A DNA stretch of 43,084 nucleotides, taken from NCBI GenBank assembly GCA_913057785.1, contig CAJXPD010000055.1:1-43084 (forward strand), in the 5' to 3' direction. Position numbers and translations under genes: made by a program. The notes under the pieces are model-generated. The model saw only the letters and a list, made by a program, of their open reading frames with translations. It did not search any database and was not told where the DNA came from. Of this stretch, positions 16,997 to 25,402 are shown piece after piece (the stretch's first letter is position 1; each line of letters begins with the position of its first letter). Source of the DNA: an uncultured Lewinella sp. (GTDB taxonomy: Bacteria; Bacteroidota; Bacteroidia; Chitinophagales; Saprospiraceae).

Positions 16997-19690
16997 ATGC
17001 GGAAGAACACCCAGGTCATTCCTTATCTCCTCCTTTTTGCAAGTCTAATTGGACTTGGAATGTCGTTGAAGGAGTTTTGGGTGACCCCGCCTCTCAATTT
17101 CTCTTCAAATACTAGCATCAGGACGCTGGTAGGTCCTGGTCCCCAGGAACTGGTGCAAAACATTTTTGCCGAAGGGGCTTGTGATAATATTTCCAATATA
17201 AGTCGGATTGGCCCGGTAGAAGGGGTCGGCTATTTTGAAAACGCCCAGGAGGTCATCGGCCTGGACCGCGGGATTATTTTGTCTACGGGTACCATCAGTA
17301 ATGCCGAGGGACCCAATAAGTACTCAGATGCTAGTGGGAATTTCAACCGAGAAGGGGGAGATCCAGACCTGAATCATTTGGCGACAGGTGAGGTATTTGA
17401 CGCGGTAGGTTTGGAATTTGATTTTGTCCCCTTGGACTCTTTTGTCACTTTTCGTTACGTTTTTGCTTCGGAGGAATATTGCGAATTTGTGGGGAGTATT
17501 TATAATGACGTTTTTGGCTTTTTTATCAGTGGGCCAGGCATTAATGGTAGTTTTGCTGATAATGCAAAGAATGTGGCTTTAATCCCTGGTACACAGGATT
17601 TTGTCGCAATAAATTCTGTCAATCATGTCAATAATTCCAATTACTATTTAGGAAATGAACGGGGGGAGGATGCTAATAAATGCAATCTCAATGTGCATCA
17701 GCCCGTAGCCCTGAATGACGTAGAATATGATGGGTTTACACAGCCCTTAACCGCTATGTTGAAGCTCAATCCTTGCGAAACTTATCACATACGCTTGGTG
17801 GTGGGAGACGTAGGAGATTTCTATTATGACTCAGCGGTATTCTTAGAGGCGGGAAGTTTCAATATCGGGTCTGTGGTTGCTGTACGTTCGTCAGTGAATA
17901 TGGAGGGCGAACAGGCTATGTCTGAAGGTTGCTCGGATGGATATTTTGTATTTGAAAGAGCCGATCCCACTAAGGTAGATTTACCGGTCACTGTTCAGTA
18001 CAAGATATCGGAGGGCAGCACCGCTACAGAGGGGGAGGATTTTGAACCCCTCAGTGGAATAGCAACGATTCCCGTGGGAGAAACGGGCGTAAAAGTTCCT
18101 ATCTTCTCCTTGAATGATACCTTGACAGAAGGCAGGGAGAGTATTCTTTTGGAACTGGATATTCCCTGTGCTTGTTATTCTGATTCTGCCTTCTTATATC
18201 TTGAAGAAGCGGAGTTGGTGGAAATCGAGTTGCCCATTGCCTACGTTTGCGAAAACAATACGACCTCCCTAAGTCCAAACATTATGGGTGGTAACCCGCC
18301 CTATACCTATGAATGGAGTACGGGTAGTACTGAATCATCAATTTTTGTGAACACGGACGGACCAGAACAGTATGCGCTGACGGTTACGGATGCTTGTGGT
18401 CATGTTGGCATCGATTCTACTCGCCTTATCGTCACAACACCGCCTAGAGCGGCGCTAAGCGGACAAGCCAATATCTGTGAAGGAGACACCGCTTTTCTAC
18501 AGGTAGACTTTACCGGGGCAGCACCTTGGACAGTAGGGATTGCCATAGACGGTGTCGAGCACGAAATAATCGAAGGGATAAGTCAAAACCCATTTCTATT
18601 GCCAGCTACAAAGGCGGGGGAGTATTCCATTAGTTTCTTTCGGGATGCTGGATGTCAGGGCCCTTTTCAAGGCGCGGGCTTGGTAGATGTTACGACGATA
18701 GATATAGCCATGGATATCGAGTCAGTATCCTGCTATGGAGAACAAGATGGTAGAATCTCTCTTTCCATTGGTGGGAGTAGTCCTCCTTTCACCTGGGAGT
18801 GGTCTGATACAGACAGTCCAACCTTAGATCGAGACCAGCTTCCAGCAGGAACATACGAACTGCAGGTATTGGATGCCAACGGATGTGAGAAAGTAGTGGT
18901 AATGGAAGTCACGAGTCCTGAGGCATTGCGAGAAATAGAGGTGGATTGCGAAGAATTAAACAGCGGAAGCTTGATCCTTACGGCAAAGGGCGGTGTACCG
19001 CCTTATCTATATAGTATCGATGGGGGAGATTTTGTTTCTGAAGAAGCAATGCAGGCGCTCCCGGCGGGTAATACTTACCAGATTACGATCGAAGATGCGA
19101 CAGGATGCCGATTGGAGCAATCCTTGCTGATGCCAGCCTTTTATGAGAATATGGTAGAGCTTCCGGAGGAAGTCGCCGTCAAAATAGGAGCTAGTTATCA
19201 AATTACTCCACAACTGAATATTCCGGAGAGTCTGATTGAAAGTATTCGTTGGATTCCTGATTCCAGTTTTACTTGTCCGAGTTGTTTGCAACCCGAGGTT
19301 CGTATTTCAGAGGAAACTACCTTTACGCTACGATTAATTGACCGATTCGGTTGTAGAGGCGAGGCGGATATTCGCTTAGTGGTTGATCCCTCGATCGACG
19401 TGTTTATGCCGACCGTATTTTCTCCAAACGGGGATGCATTGAATGATCGATTTTATGTAATGGCCAACAGTGCGCAGGTGGCTTTGATTCGCGATTTTTT
19501 GATCTTTGATCGTTGGGGGGGGAGCATTTTCGAAGTCCATGATGTTTTGCCAAATGATCCCGAGGCGGGATGGGATGGTTTGAGCCGTGGGCAGCAATTA
19601 CCTCCGGGAGTCTATGTCTTCTATGCGCGCTTGCGTTTGGTGGACGGCAGTGAGCGGCTCCTTGAAGGAGATGTTCTTTTGATTAGGTAA
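16997..19690 (+). CDS. Choice-of-anchor L domain protein with T9SS type B C-terminal domain
   Basis: An 897-residue exported protein. An N-terminal hydrophobic signal (~8-25) is followed by a choice-of-anchor L domain at ~40-295 (IILSTGTISNAEGPN, FRYVFASEEYCEFV, DVFGFFISGPGI, YDGFTQPLTA, DSAVFLEAGSF). Next are a Calx-beta-like segment (~300-405), a PKD/Ig-like region (GGNPPYTYEWSTGSTES) and a SprB-type repeat near 575-650 (SCYGEQDGRISLSIGG, LPAGTYELQVLDANGC). Residues ~798-897 (FMPTVFSPNGDALNDRFYV, FDRWGGSIFEV, GVYVFYARL) form the gliding-motility-associated C-terminal domain for T9SS type B secretion. The name choice-of-anchor L reflects a domain found with various surface anchors. The role is likely adhesion or gliding. 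No catalytic domain is seen. Confidence 0.9.
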   Translation: MRKNTQVIPYLLLFASLIGLGMSLKEFWVTPPLNFSSNTSIRTLVGPGPQELVQNIFAEGACDNISNISRIGPVEGVGYFENAQEVIGLDRGIILSTGTISNAEGPNKYSDASGNFNREGGDPDLNHLATGEVFDAVGLEFDFVPLDSFVTFRYVFASEEYCEFVGSIYNDVFGFFISGPGINGSFADNAKNVALIPGTQDFVAINSVNHVNNSNYYLGNERGEDANKCNLNVHQPVALNDVEYDGFTQPLTAMLKLNPCETYHIRLVVGDVGDFYYDSAVFLEAGSFNIGSVVAVRSSVNMEGEQAMSEGCSDGYFVFERADPTKVDLPVTVQYKISEGSTATEGEDFEPLSGIATIPVGETGVKVPIFSLNDTLTEGRESILLELDIPCACYSDSAFLYLEEAELVEIELPIAYVCENNTTSLSPNIMGGNPPYTYEWSTGSTESSIFVNTDGPEQYALTVTDACGHVGIDSTRLIVTTPPRAALSGQANICEGDTAFLQVDFTGAAPWTVGIAIDGVEHEIIEGISQNPFLLPATKAGEYSISFFRDAGCQGPFQGAGLVDVTTIDIAMDIESVSCYGEQDGRISLSIGGSSPPFTWEWSDTDSPTLDRDQLPAGTYELQVLDANGCEKVVVMEVTSPEALREIEVDCEELNSGSLILTAKGGVPPYLYSIDGGDFVSEEAMQALPAGNTYQITIEDATGCRLEQSLLMPAFYENMVELPEEVAVKIGASYQITPQLNIPESLIESIRWIPDSSFTCPSCLQPEVRISEETTFTLRLIDRFGCRGEADIRLVVDPSIDVFMPTVFSPNGDALNDRFYVMANSAQVALIRDFLIFDRWGGSIFEVHDVLPNDPEAGWDGLSRGQQLPPGVYVFYARLRLVDGSERLLEGDVLLIR

Positions 19691-19814
19691 GCTTCCAGAT
19701 TCGTTTATCTTCATCAATTCGCTGGTTGGGATAATCCAAAAGATTAATTCAAGACTTCTCCTAGGTCTATCCTTGGCCTCTCTTTCCGATGCCGCTTAAT
19801 GCCTAGTATGACAC

Positions 19815-19843
19815 TTGCCAAATAAGGAATTTTCTTACCTTTA
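19815..19843 (+). promoter_or_regulatory. Candidate Bacteroidota promoter of the SDR gene
   Basis: TTG at 19815-19817 and TACCTTTA at 19836-19843 are 18 bases apart, close to the TTTG/TAnnTTTG promoter pattern, and lie 28 bases before the start at 19871. Confidence 0.45.
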
Positions 19844-19870
19844 GAAGTACTCATCAACTACTATCGTCAT

Positions 19871-20701
19871 ATGGAATATGTTATAGTCACCGGAGCTTCC
19901 ACTGGGATTGGATACTCAATCACTAAGTATCTGGTCGATCGAAATTACTTTGTTTTCGGGAGCGTTCGCAAGCAGGCAGATGCTGATCGGTTGACGAAGG
20001 ACTTTGGAGAAGCATCATTTAAAGCCTTACTTTTTGATGTAACGGATCGCGATGCCATTGAAAAGGGAAGACTTGAGGTGGCTACGGTGATTGGGGAGCA
20101 AAAGTTAGCGGCCTTGGTGAACAATGCGGGAATTGCCGTAGGTGGTCCGCTAAAGTACCTGAGCGACGAGGAAATTCGTCAACAAATGGATGTAAATGTT
20201 ATTGGTTTGCTAGCTGTTACCCAGGCCTTTATTCCACATCTAGAAAACCGAGCTAAGGCAGGGAAAATCATTAACATCAGTTCTGTTTCAGGAATCTTAG
20301 TCTCTCCTTTTACCAGTTTATATTCTGCTTCTAAATTTGCCGTTGAAGCCCTAACGCATGGACTTCGTCGAGAACTGTACTTCCATGGAGTGACGGCCGT
20401 TTCGATTCAGCCTGGGCCGATCAAGACACCGATTTGGGATAAAGCTTTGTCCTTTTCGGGTAAGTACGATCATACCGAATACTGCAAAGTCTTAGAAGAT
20501 ATGGATCGCTTTATTAAGAAGACGGAACAAAGTGCTATTCCTCCGGAAAGGGTAGCTGAAACGGTGTATCGAGCCTTGATTTCGAGGAATCCCCGACCTA
20601 CTTACCTGGTTATGAAAGGGGGGATATTTGCTAAGATTATTTCCTGGTTGCCTCATCGTTGGGTAGATAAACTTATGTCTAGTCGGGCCAAGAAAGTGTA
20701 G
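19871..20701 (+). CDS. SDR family NAD(P)-dependent oxidoreductase
   Basis: A 276-residue classical short-chain dehydrogenase. The Rossmann glycine motif is TGASTGIG at 7-14, with NNAG at 84-87, the catalytic Ser region INISSVSG at 135-141, and YSASK at 151-155 carrying the catalytic Tyr and Lys. The PGPIKTPIW loop follows as in the family. Length and motif spacing are normal. SVRK after beta-2 suggests NADP preference, with Arg/Lys near the adenosine phosphate. The overall pattern resembles SDRs acting on retinol-, steroid- or lipid-like substrates, but the substrate cannot be deduced. A promoter-like element lies just upstream. The M1 peptidase gene follows after 96 bases on the same strand. 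Confidence 0.92.
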   Translation: MEYVIVTGASTGIGYSITKYLVDRNYFVFGSVRKQADADRLTKDFGEASFKALLFDVTDRDAIEKGRLEVATVIGEQKLAALVNNAGIAVGGPLKYLSDEEIRQQMDVNVIGLLAVTQAFIPHLENRAKAGKIINISSVSGILVSPFTSLYSASKFAVEALTHGLRRELYFHGVTAVSIQPGPIKTPIWDKALSFSGKYDHTEYCKVLEDMDRFIKKTEQSAIPPERVAETVYRALISRNPRPTYLVMKGGIFAKIISWLPHRWVDKLMSSRAKKV

Positions 20702-20797
20702 TCTGCGTCCTTAGTGCGATTTTCTTTTTATTGTTGAAACCCGATATTGAACACAGGAGTATAGATAGTAAGATTTTCAACCCTAGTTTTATCCACT

Positions 20798-22471
20798 ATG
20801 ATCCAACTTAACCGGCTTTTGCTATGCGGTAGCTGCTTACTTACCTTCTTCTTGACTCCCTTGACTGGTCAGAATGACTTTTATGCTACAGAGGCCTTTT
20901 CTAGAGCAGACACTCTTCGCGGCATGCTCCGCCCGGAAAGGACCTGTTATGATGTTCATTATTACGATCTACAGGTAGATGTATTCCCAGAGAAACGAAC
21001 TATTAAAGGGCAAGTGGAAATACATTTTCAAGCGGTGACTGCTTTCGATCGATTGCAGATTGATCTATTTGATAACATGGAACTGTCTGCCGTTACCTAT
21101 CAAGGAGGGACCTTAGCTTTTGAACGTATAGATAACGCTGTCTTTATTCAGTTTCCACCTCAGCCAAAAGGCAAGCAAGCCTTTTTTACTGCCTTTTTTG
21201 AAGGAGAACCCATCGCAGCACAAAATCCGCCCTGGGATGGTGGCTTCGTCTGGCGAAAATCTGAGAATAATTCTCCCTGGGTTGGCGTAGCCTGTGAGGG
21301 CATTGGAGCTAGCTTATGGTGGCCGAACAAGGACCATTTGTCTGATGAACCCGATAGCATGCGTATTCATGTGGGGGTTCCGGAGTCACTATACGCTGTA
21401 GCTAATGGAGAACTGGAAGGAACGACAGAAAGTGAGGGTCGAAAAACCTTCCACTGGTTCGTTAGTTACCCGATCAACAACTATAATGTCAGCTTAAATA
21501 TTGCAGATTATACCCATTGGCAGGAAACTTATCAGGCGAAAGATGGAAGTACTATGCCGCTGGATTACTACGTGCTGAAAGAAAATGAAAGCAAGGCCAG
21601 AGCACATTTCCAACAGGTGCCAGAGGTACTGGCTTGCTTCGAGCAATATTTCGGAAAGTACCCGTTTTGGGACGATGGTTATGCTTTGGTGGAAACGCCC
21701 TATTTGGGGATGGAACATCAAGGTGCCATAGCCTATGGTAATCGCTATATGCGAGGATATTTAGGCTCAATGATTCCTAGGCATATGGACTGGGATTACA
21801 TTATTGTCCATGAGACTGGGCACGAGTACTTTGGTAATAGTATTAGTTGTAATGACCATGCCGAGATGTGGATACATGAGTCCTTTACAACATACATGGA
21901 AGCCTTATTTATTGAGTGTAAATATGGATATGAGGATGCCGTTAGTTATCTCCAATCTCAGCGCGCCTACGTGGAAAACCAACAACCCATACTTGGCCCG
22001 ATGAATGTGAATTGGGATCGTTGGAAGGGTAGTGACCATTACTACAAAGGGGCATTGATCTTACACACCTTACGGAGTGTGTTCAATGATGACGATCTTT
22101 GGTTCAAAACCCTAAAAGAGCTTCATACCCAGAATAAGATTTCCCATATGACTTCAGCTGCAGTAATTAACCATTTCGACCGGGCGATAAAGCAAGATCT
22201 AAATCCTTTCTTCCAGCAGTATCTGGGATACCCCAAAATCCCTTGCCTGGTGTATGACATAGAGGAACATCGCAGAGGAACCATCGTATCCTACAAATGG
22301 GAAGCGGACGTACCTAATTTTGAAATGCCGGTACAGATCGGAAGACCAGGGCATTACAAAAGGGTTTATCCAAAAACGGACGAATGGCAGGAGATTAAAT
22401 TGCCAAAAATGCGTCCTGATCAGTTCAAGGTAGCTAAGGAGTTTTTCCTTGTGCGGTCCAGGCCTAAGTAG
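20798..22471 (+). CDS. M1 family zinc metallopeptidase
   Basis: A 557-residue exported aminopeptidase-type protein. A signal peptide (~1-24, ending LTGQ) precedes the N-terminal beta domain (VHYYDLQVDVFPEKRTIKGQVEIHF). The catalytic domain has GMEHQGAIAYGN, equivalent to the GAMEN exopeptidase motif with Asn replaced by His, and HETGH at 338-342 with Glu361 as third zinc ligand (HExxH-x18-E). Members cleave N-terminal residues from peptides. The large C-terminal helical domain of long M1 enzymes is absent, so this is the short form found in Bacteroidota. It probably acts in the periplasm or at the surface on peptides taken as food. Its stop lies only 7 bases from that of the convergent mutarotase gene. 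Confidence 0.93.
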   Translation: MIQLNRLLLCGSCLLTFFLTPLTGQNDFYATEAFSRADTLRGMLRPERTCYDVHYYDLQVDVFPEKRTIKGQVEIHFQAVTAFDRLQIDLFDNMELSAVTYQGGTLAFERIDNAVFIQFPPQPKGKQAFFTAFFEGEPIAAQNPPWDGGFVWRKSENNSPWVGVACEGIGASLWWPNKDHLSDEPDSMRIHVGVPESLYAVANGELEGTTESEGRKTFHWFVSYPINNYNVSLNIADYTHWQETYQAKDGSTMPLDYYVLKENESKARAHFQQVPEVLACFEQYFGKYPFWDDGYALVETPYLGMEHQGAIAYGNRYMRGYLGSMIPRHMDWDYIIVHETGHEYFGNSISCNDHAEMWIHESFTTYMEALFIECKYGYEDAVSYLQSQRAYVENQQPILGPMNVNWDRWKGSDHYYKGALILHTLRSVFNDDDLWFKTLKELHTQNKISHMTSAAVINHFDRAIKQDLNPFFQQYLGYPKIPCLVYDIEEHRRGTIVSYKWEADVPNFEMPVQIGRPGHYKRVYPKTDEWQEIKLPKMRPDQFKVAKEFFLVRSRPK

Positions 22472-22478
22472 GCAGGCC

Positions 22479-23423
22479 TTACCCCCGACCTTCGATTTTC
22501 ACGCCGCAGCTCGCCTGAATTTTCTCCCCTGGATGTAATTTGACAAGGCCATCTCCGTTGTTAAAGGCGTCAATATTACAGGTCATGGGTTCTATAGCGA
22601 TCGACTCCCGGTGAGGAGGCGTAAAGACTTGCACGTAATTGAATTTATTGGGGCCTGCCTCCTGCCAATAAGTTAAGCGATGGGTCTCATTGCTCAGCTC
22701 TAACTCAGCCTGTCTACTTTGATCCGTCAGTAGGAAACAATTGTCCAATACCTCTGCTTGGATGGCCCGCTTGTTTTCAAAACGATCATATTCATAGCGT
22801 TTTCCGGTTGGAATCATGTATGGATCAATCCCAATCATTTCACAGGGAGGGAATTGTAGTTGCCAACGATTTACTCCTTCGTCGTCCAATTTGAAGTAAG
22901 GGTGCCAACCCATTCCAATCGGGATGGGACTAGTATGCAGATTTTGAAAACCCATTTCTAAAGAAAATTCATCGGACACGCTTAGCGTAAGGCGAACTAC
23001 AAAACTGAAACGAAAAGGAAAGGCTGGATTTTTACCTTCCCCTTTGTAAGTGCACTCAATCGTGGCCTGATCCTCCTTTAGGTCCAAATGGGTATAGCGA
23101 AAGGCTTTGTCCATACCTAGCCCATGTAAAGCATTTCCCGTTTGCCCATCGTTGACTGGGAACTGATAGATTTGATCATCCCAATGGTAGGTACCATGTT
23201 TGAGCCGATTGGGAAAAGGAAAGAGGAAACGACTTTTACACCAGTTATTGAGATCCATCTCTCCTGGTGTTGTATAGCTATCCAGAATAGAGACCCCACC
23301 CAATGTAAGATCCAAAAGGCAGGCCCCGTGTCCCGGAACCACTTTCAGGGAGTTCCTACCATCCTCTGTATGAAGGCGTAACAACTCAAAACTTCCAAAT
23401 AAATCTTTCTCCAGTTTGAACAT
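22479..23423 (-). CDS. Aldose 1-epimerase (mutarotase) family protein
   Basis: A 314-residue protein of the galactose mutarotase fold, interconverting alpha and beta anomers of aldoses such as glucose. Family features include NALHGLGMDKAF with His100, GMGWHPYF with His174 (the expected catalytic acid), and IAIEPMTCNIDAFNNGDG near the C-terminus, whose Glu is the likely general base. No signal peptide is seen, so it is cytoplasmic. The gene begins 4 bases after the trehalase stop, so the two are co-transcribed and probably coupled. This makes sense because inverting GH37 trehalase releases one alpha- and one beta-glucose, and epimerisation helps feed glucokinase. However, the trehalase looks like an exported lipoprotein, so the two would act in different compartments. 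Confidence 0.9.
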   Translation of the reverse strand: MFKLEKDLFGSFELLRLHTEDGRNSLKVVPGHGACLLDLTLGGVSILDSYTTPGEMDLNNWCKSRFLFPFPNRLKHGTYHWDDQIYQFPVNDGQTGNALHGLGMDKAFRYTHLDLKEDQATIECTYKGEGKNPAFPFRFSFVVRLTLSVSDEFSLEMGFQNLHTSPIPIGMGWHPYFKLDDEGVNRWQLQFPPCEMIGIDPYMIPTGKRYEYDRFENKRAIQAEVLDNCFLLTDQSRQAELELSNETHRLTYWQEAGPNKFNYVQVFTPPHRESIAIEPMTCNIDAFNNGDGLVKLHPGEKIQASCGVKIEGRG

Positions 23424-23427
23424 AAAC

Positions 23428-25014
23428 TTATTCCTCCATTAATTTCAGTAAAACACCATTACTCCATCCAAAGCCATCTTGCAGCGGATATTCACCGCCA
23501 CCAGCACTTAGGCTCATATCCATCACATTGTATTTTTCAACCATCTTCCCGGTATTGCTATATACCTTGACATTGAGGTCCACCCAGCGATCCGTGATTT
23601 TCTGAGCCAACTCATTCATCCCGTAATTCCGCAAACCTTTAATGGTTACCCATTGCAGTGGAGCCCAGCCGTTAGGGGCATCCCACTGTTGGCCAGTATC
23701 ATTAGTTGTTGACACTACTCCACCCGCTTGTAAGAGTTGATTTTCAATAACGCTAGCGATCTTTTGAGCCTGTTGCATATCCACCATGTTGAAGAATAGC
23801 GGATATACTCCTGCAACGGATACGGTGGGCATTAATTGATCGGTTTTAAAATTATAATCAAAGAAAAACCCCAACTCCTCATTCCAGCAATAGCGAATCA
23901 AGGCATTCCGGCGCAAGCCAGCCCTTTGATCATAGATATTGGCATTCTCTTCGTCTCCGTTTAATTCATAACCTCTAGCTATAGTAAGTTCCAGGTTGTA
24001 TAACAAAGCATTTAGATCGACAGGAATGATCGAGGTAGTTTGAATGGTAGAAATATTCTGACCATCGGCAAACCAACGAGAGCTATAATCCCAGCCAGAT
24101 GCAGCGCCTGCCCGAAGATCTCGGTAAGCTTCCGCTAACGGTCTACCACTAGCTTCCGCTGTTTCTACATCTTCTCGGTAACTCTCAGGGCGTGGGGTGT
24201 TCCCTCGGTCCCAATATCTGTTGAGTATGGCTCCGTCCTTAAGTCGGACCACATGCTGTCTTGTTGGTGTATCCGAGCTGACTTGATCAGCCTGGTTCAT
24301 CCAGAAGATATATTCTTTAACCAGTTGAGGTAGGTATTTTTGGATGGCATCCTTGTTCTTGGTTTCAGCCAAGATCTGTACCATGGAAGCAAAGAACGGA
24401 GGCTGAGATCGAGTTTTGTAGTAGGTGCGATTTCCGTTCGGAATAAAGCCAATAGTATCGATTAGAAAAGCGAAATTATCGACCATGTTTTCAATCATAT
24501 CCCCTTTACCAGAAACTTGAAGCCCTAGCATAGTAAAATAGCTGTCCCAGTAATATACCTCTCTAAACCGGCCACCAGGCACGATGTAGGACTTTGGTAG
24601 AGCAATAAGCGAACCTCCATTCGACACCTCTGGTTTTCTTGTCAGCACATCCCACAGTAAAGTAATATGCTTTTGTACAGATCGACTTGTATCGCTGGTA
24701 AACCCTGAGGCGTAGTCTTTAGGTAGATCAAAGTGCTTTTCTACAAAAGCCGCTAAATCAAAACCTTCCACTTGTTTCTCTGCTTCGTAAGCCGCCACAA
24801 TTTCTGCTGCATCAGATTTTGGATTACAATCCACAAATGTCTTTCCATCTGGAAAGAGGCGCGCCAATTGCACTTCAGCGAATAACGCTCCAAATCGTTC
24901 ATCTGGAGCTTGTCCTTGAAGTGGAAAACTGGGTTGATCCACAGTGGGGCCAGCTGGTCGACAGCCAAAGCTTAGTAACAGTATTGTTATGGGTAAGAGG
25001 TGTAGCCGTTTCAT
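23428..25014 (-). CDS. treA: GH37 trehalase lipoprotein
   Basis: A 528-residue glycoside hydrolase family 37 enzyme that hydrolyses alpha,alpha-trehalose to two glucose. Both trehalase signatures are present: PGGRFREVYYWDSYF at 146-160 and QWDAPNGWAP at 442-451. Asp308 in GAASGWDYSSRW matches the catalytic acid; family members usually have Glu before SGWD, here Ala. KMVEKYNV near the C-terminus carries the probable catalytic base Glu. A lipobox (LLSFGC, Cys18) indicates a lipoprotein facing the periplasm or surface, so it probably feeds on external trehalose. It is first in a two-gene minus-strand operon with the mutarotase. Length is normal for the family. Confidence 0.95.
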   Translation of the reverse strand: MKRLHLLPITILLLSFGCRPAGPTVDQPSFPLQGQAPDERFGALFAEVQLARLFPDGKTFVDCNPKSDAAEIVAAYEAEKQVEGFDLAAFVEKHFDLPKDYASGFTSDTSRSVQKHITLLWDVLTRKPEVSNGGSLIALPKSYIVPGGRFREVYYWDSYFTMLGLQVSGKGDMIENMVDNFAFLIDTIGFIPNGNRTYYKTRSQPPFFASMVQILAETKNKDAIQKYLPQLVKEYIFWMNQADQVSSDTPTRQHVVRLKDGAILNRYWDRGNTPRPESYREDVETAEASGRPLAEAYRDLRAGAASGWDYSSRWFADGQNISTIQTTSIIPVDLNALLYNLELTIARGYELNGDEENANIYDQRAGLRRNALIRYCWNEELGFFFDYNFKTDQLMPTVSVAGVYPLFFNMVDMQQAQKIASVIENQLLQAGGVVSTTNDTGQQWDAPNGWAPLQWVTIKGLRNYGMNELAQKITDRWVDLNVKVYSNTGKMVEKYNVMDMSLSAGGGEYPLQDGFGWSNGVLLKLMEE

Positions 25015-25402
25015 ACGTTTGCAGTGTTTTGGCCTGCAATATATGGGTTGAGGCGGATAAAGAAGAGAAGAGCGAACCTAAAGTTCTGGTCAGAGTATCA
25101 GGAAAGAGCTAGTTTAATTCTGATTGTAATTCATATTAATAATTCTTTGATTTTTTAATATGAGTTGTGTGCTAAGTCAACCCTCAAGGCATGAAAACTT
25201 ATTAGAATTGCCCTTGCGATGATTACCTATTGTTGAGCTGATAGCTCATATTGATAGATTTATGGCCTCTCCGTAAGAGGGCTAAACCAAGATAGTACCC
25301 TGAGAGAATATCTTTTGATCAATTACTATATATTTTAATATGAATCATAAATCTATTTCACTATTTTCGACCAGTAATCCTCAGTAGACTTAAAAACGCG
25401 CG
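25015..25402. promoter_or_regulatory. 388-base divergent AT-rich control region
   Basis: It lies between trehalase (minus) and the first cohesin/dockerin-type giant (plus). TTAATATGA occurs at 25156-25164 and 25335-25343 and inverted (TCATATTAA) at 25132-25140, so the first two form a 9-bp inverted repeat. GAGCT-GAT-AGCTC at 25235-25247 is another dyad. Bases 25223-25259 resemble a stretch upstream of the third giant. No clear TAnnTTTG element was found. Confidence 0.45.
25223..25259 (+). promoter_or_regulatory. Shared upstream element, copy 1
   Basis: A 37-base stretch starting TTACCTATTG and ending ATAGAT matches 34026-34062 at 28 of 37 positions without gaps by hand count. It lies 144 bases before the 25403 start. 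It may be a common regulatory site or a relic of gene duplication. Confidence 0.4.
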
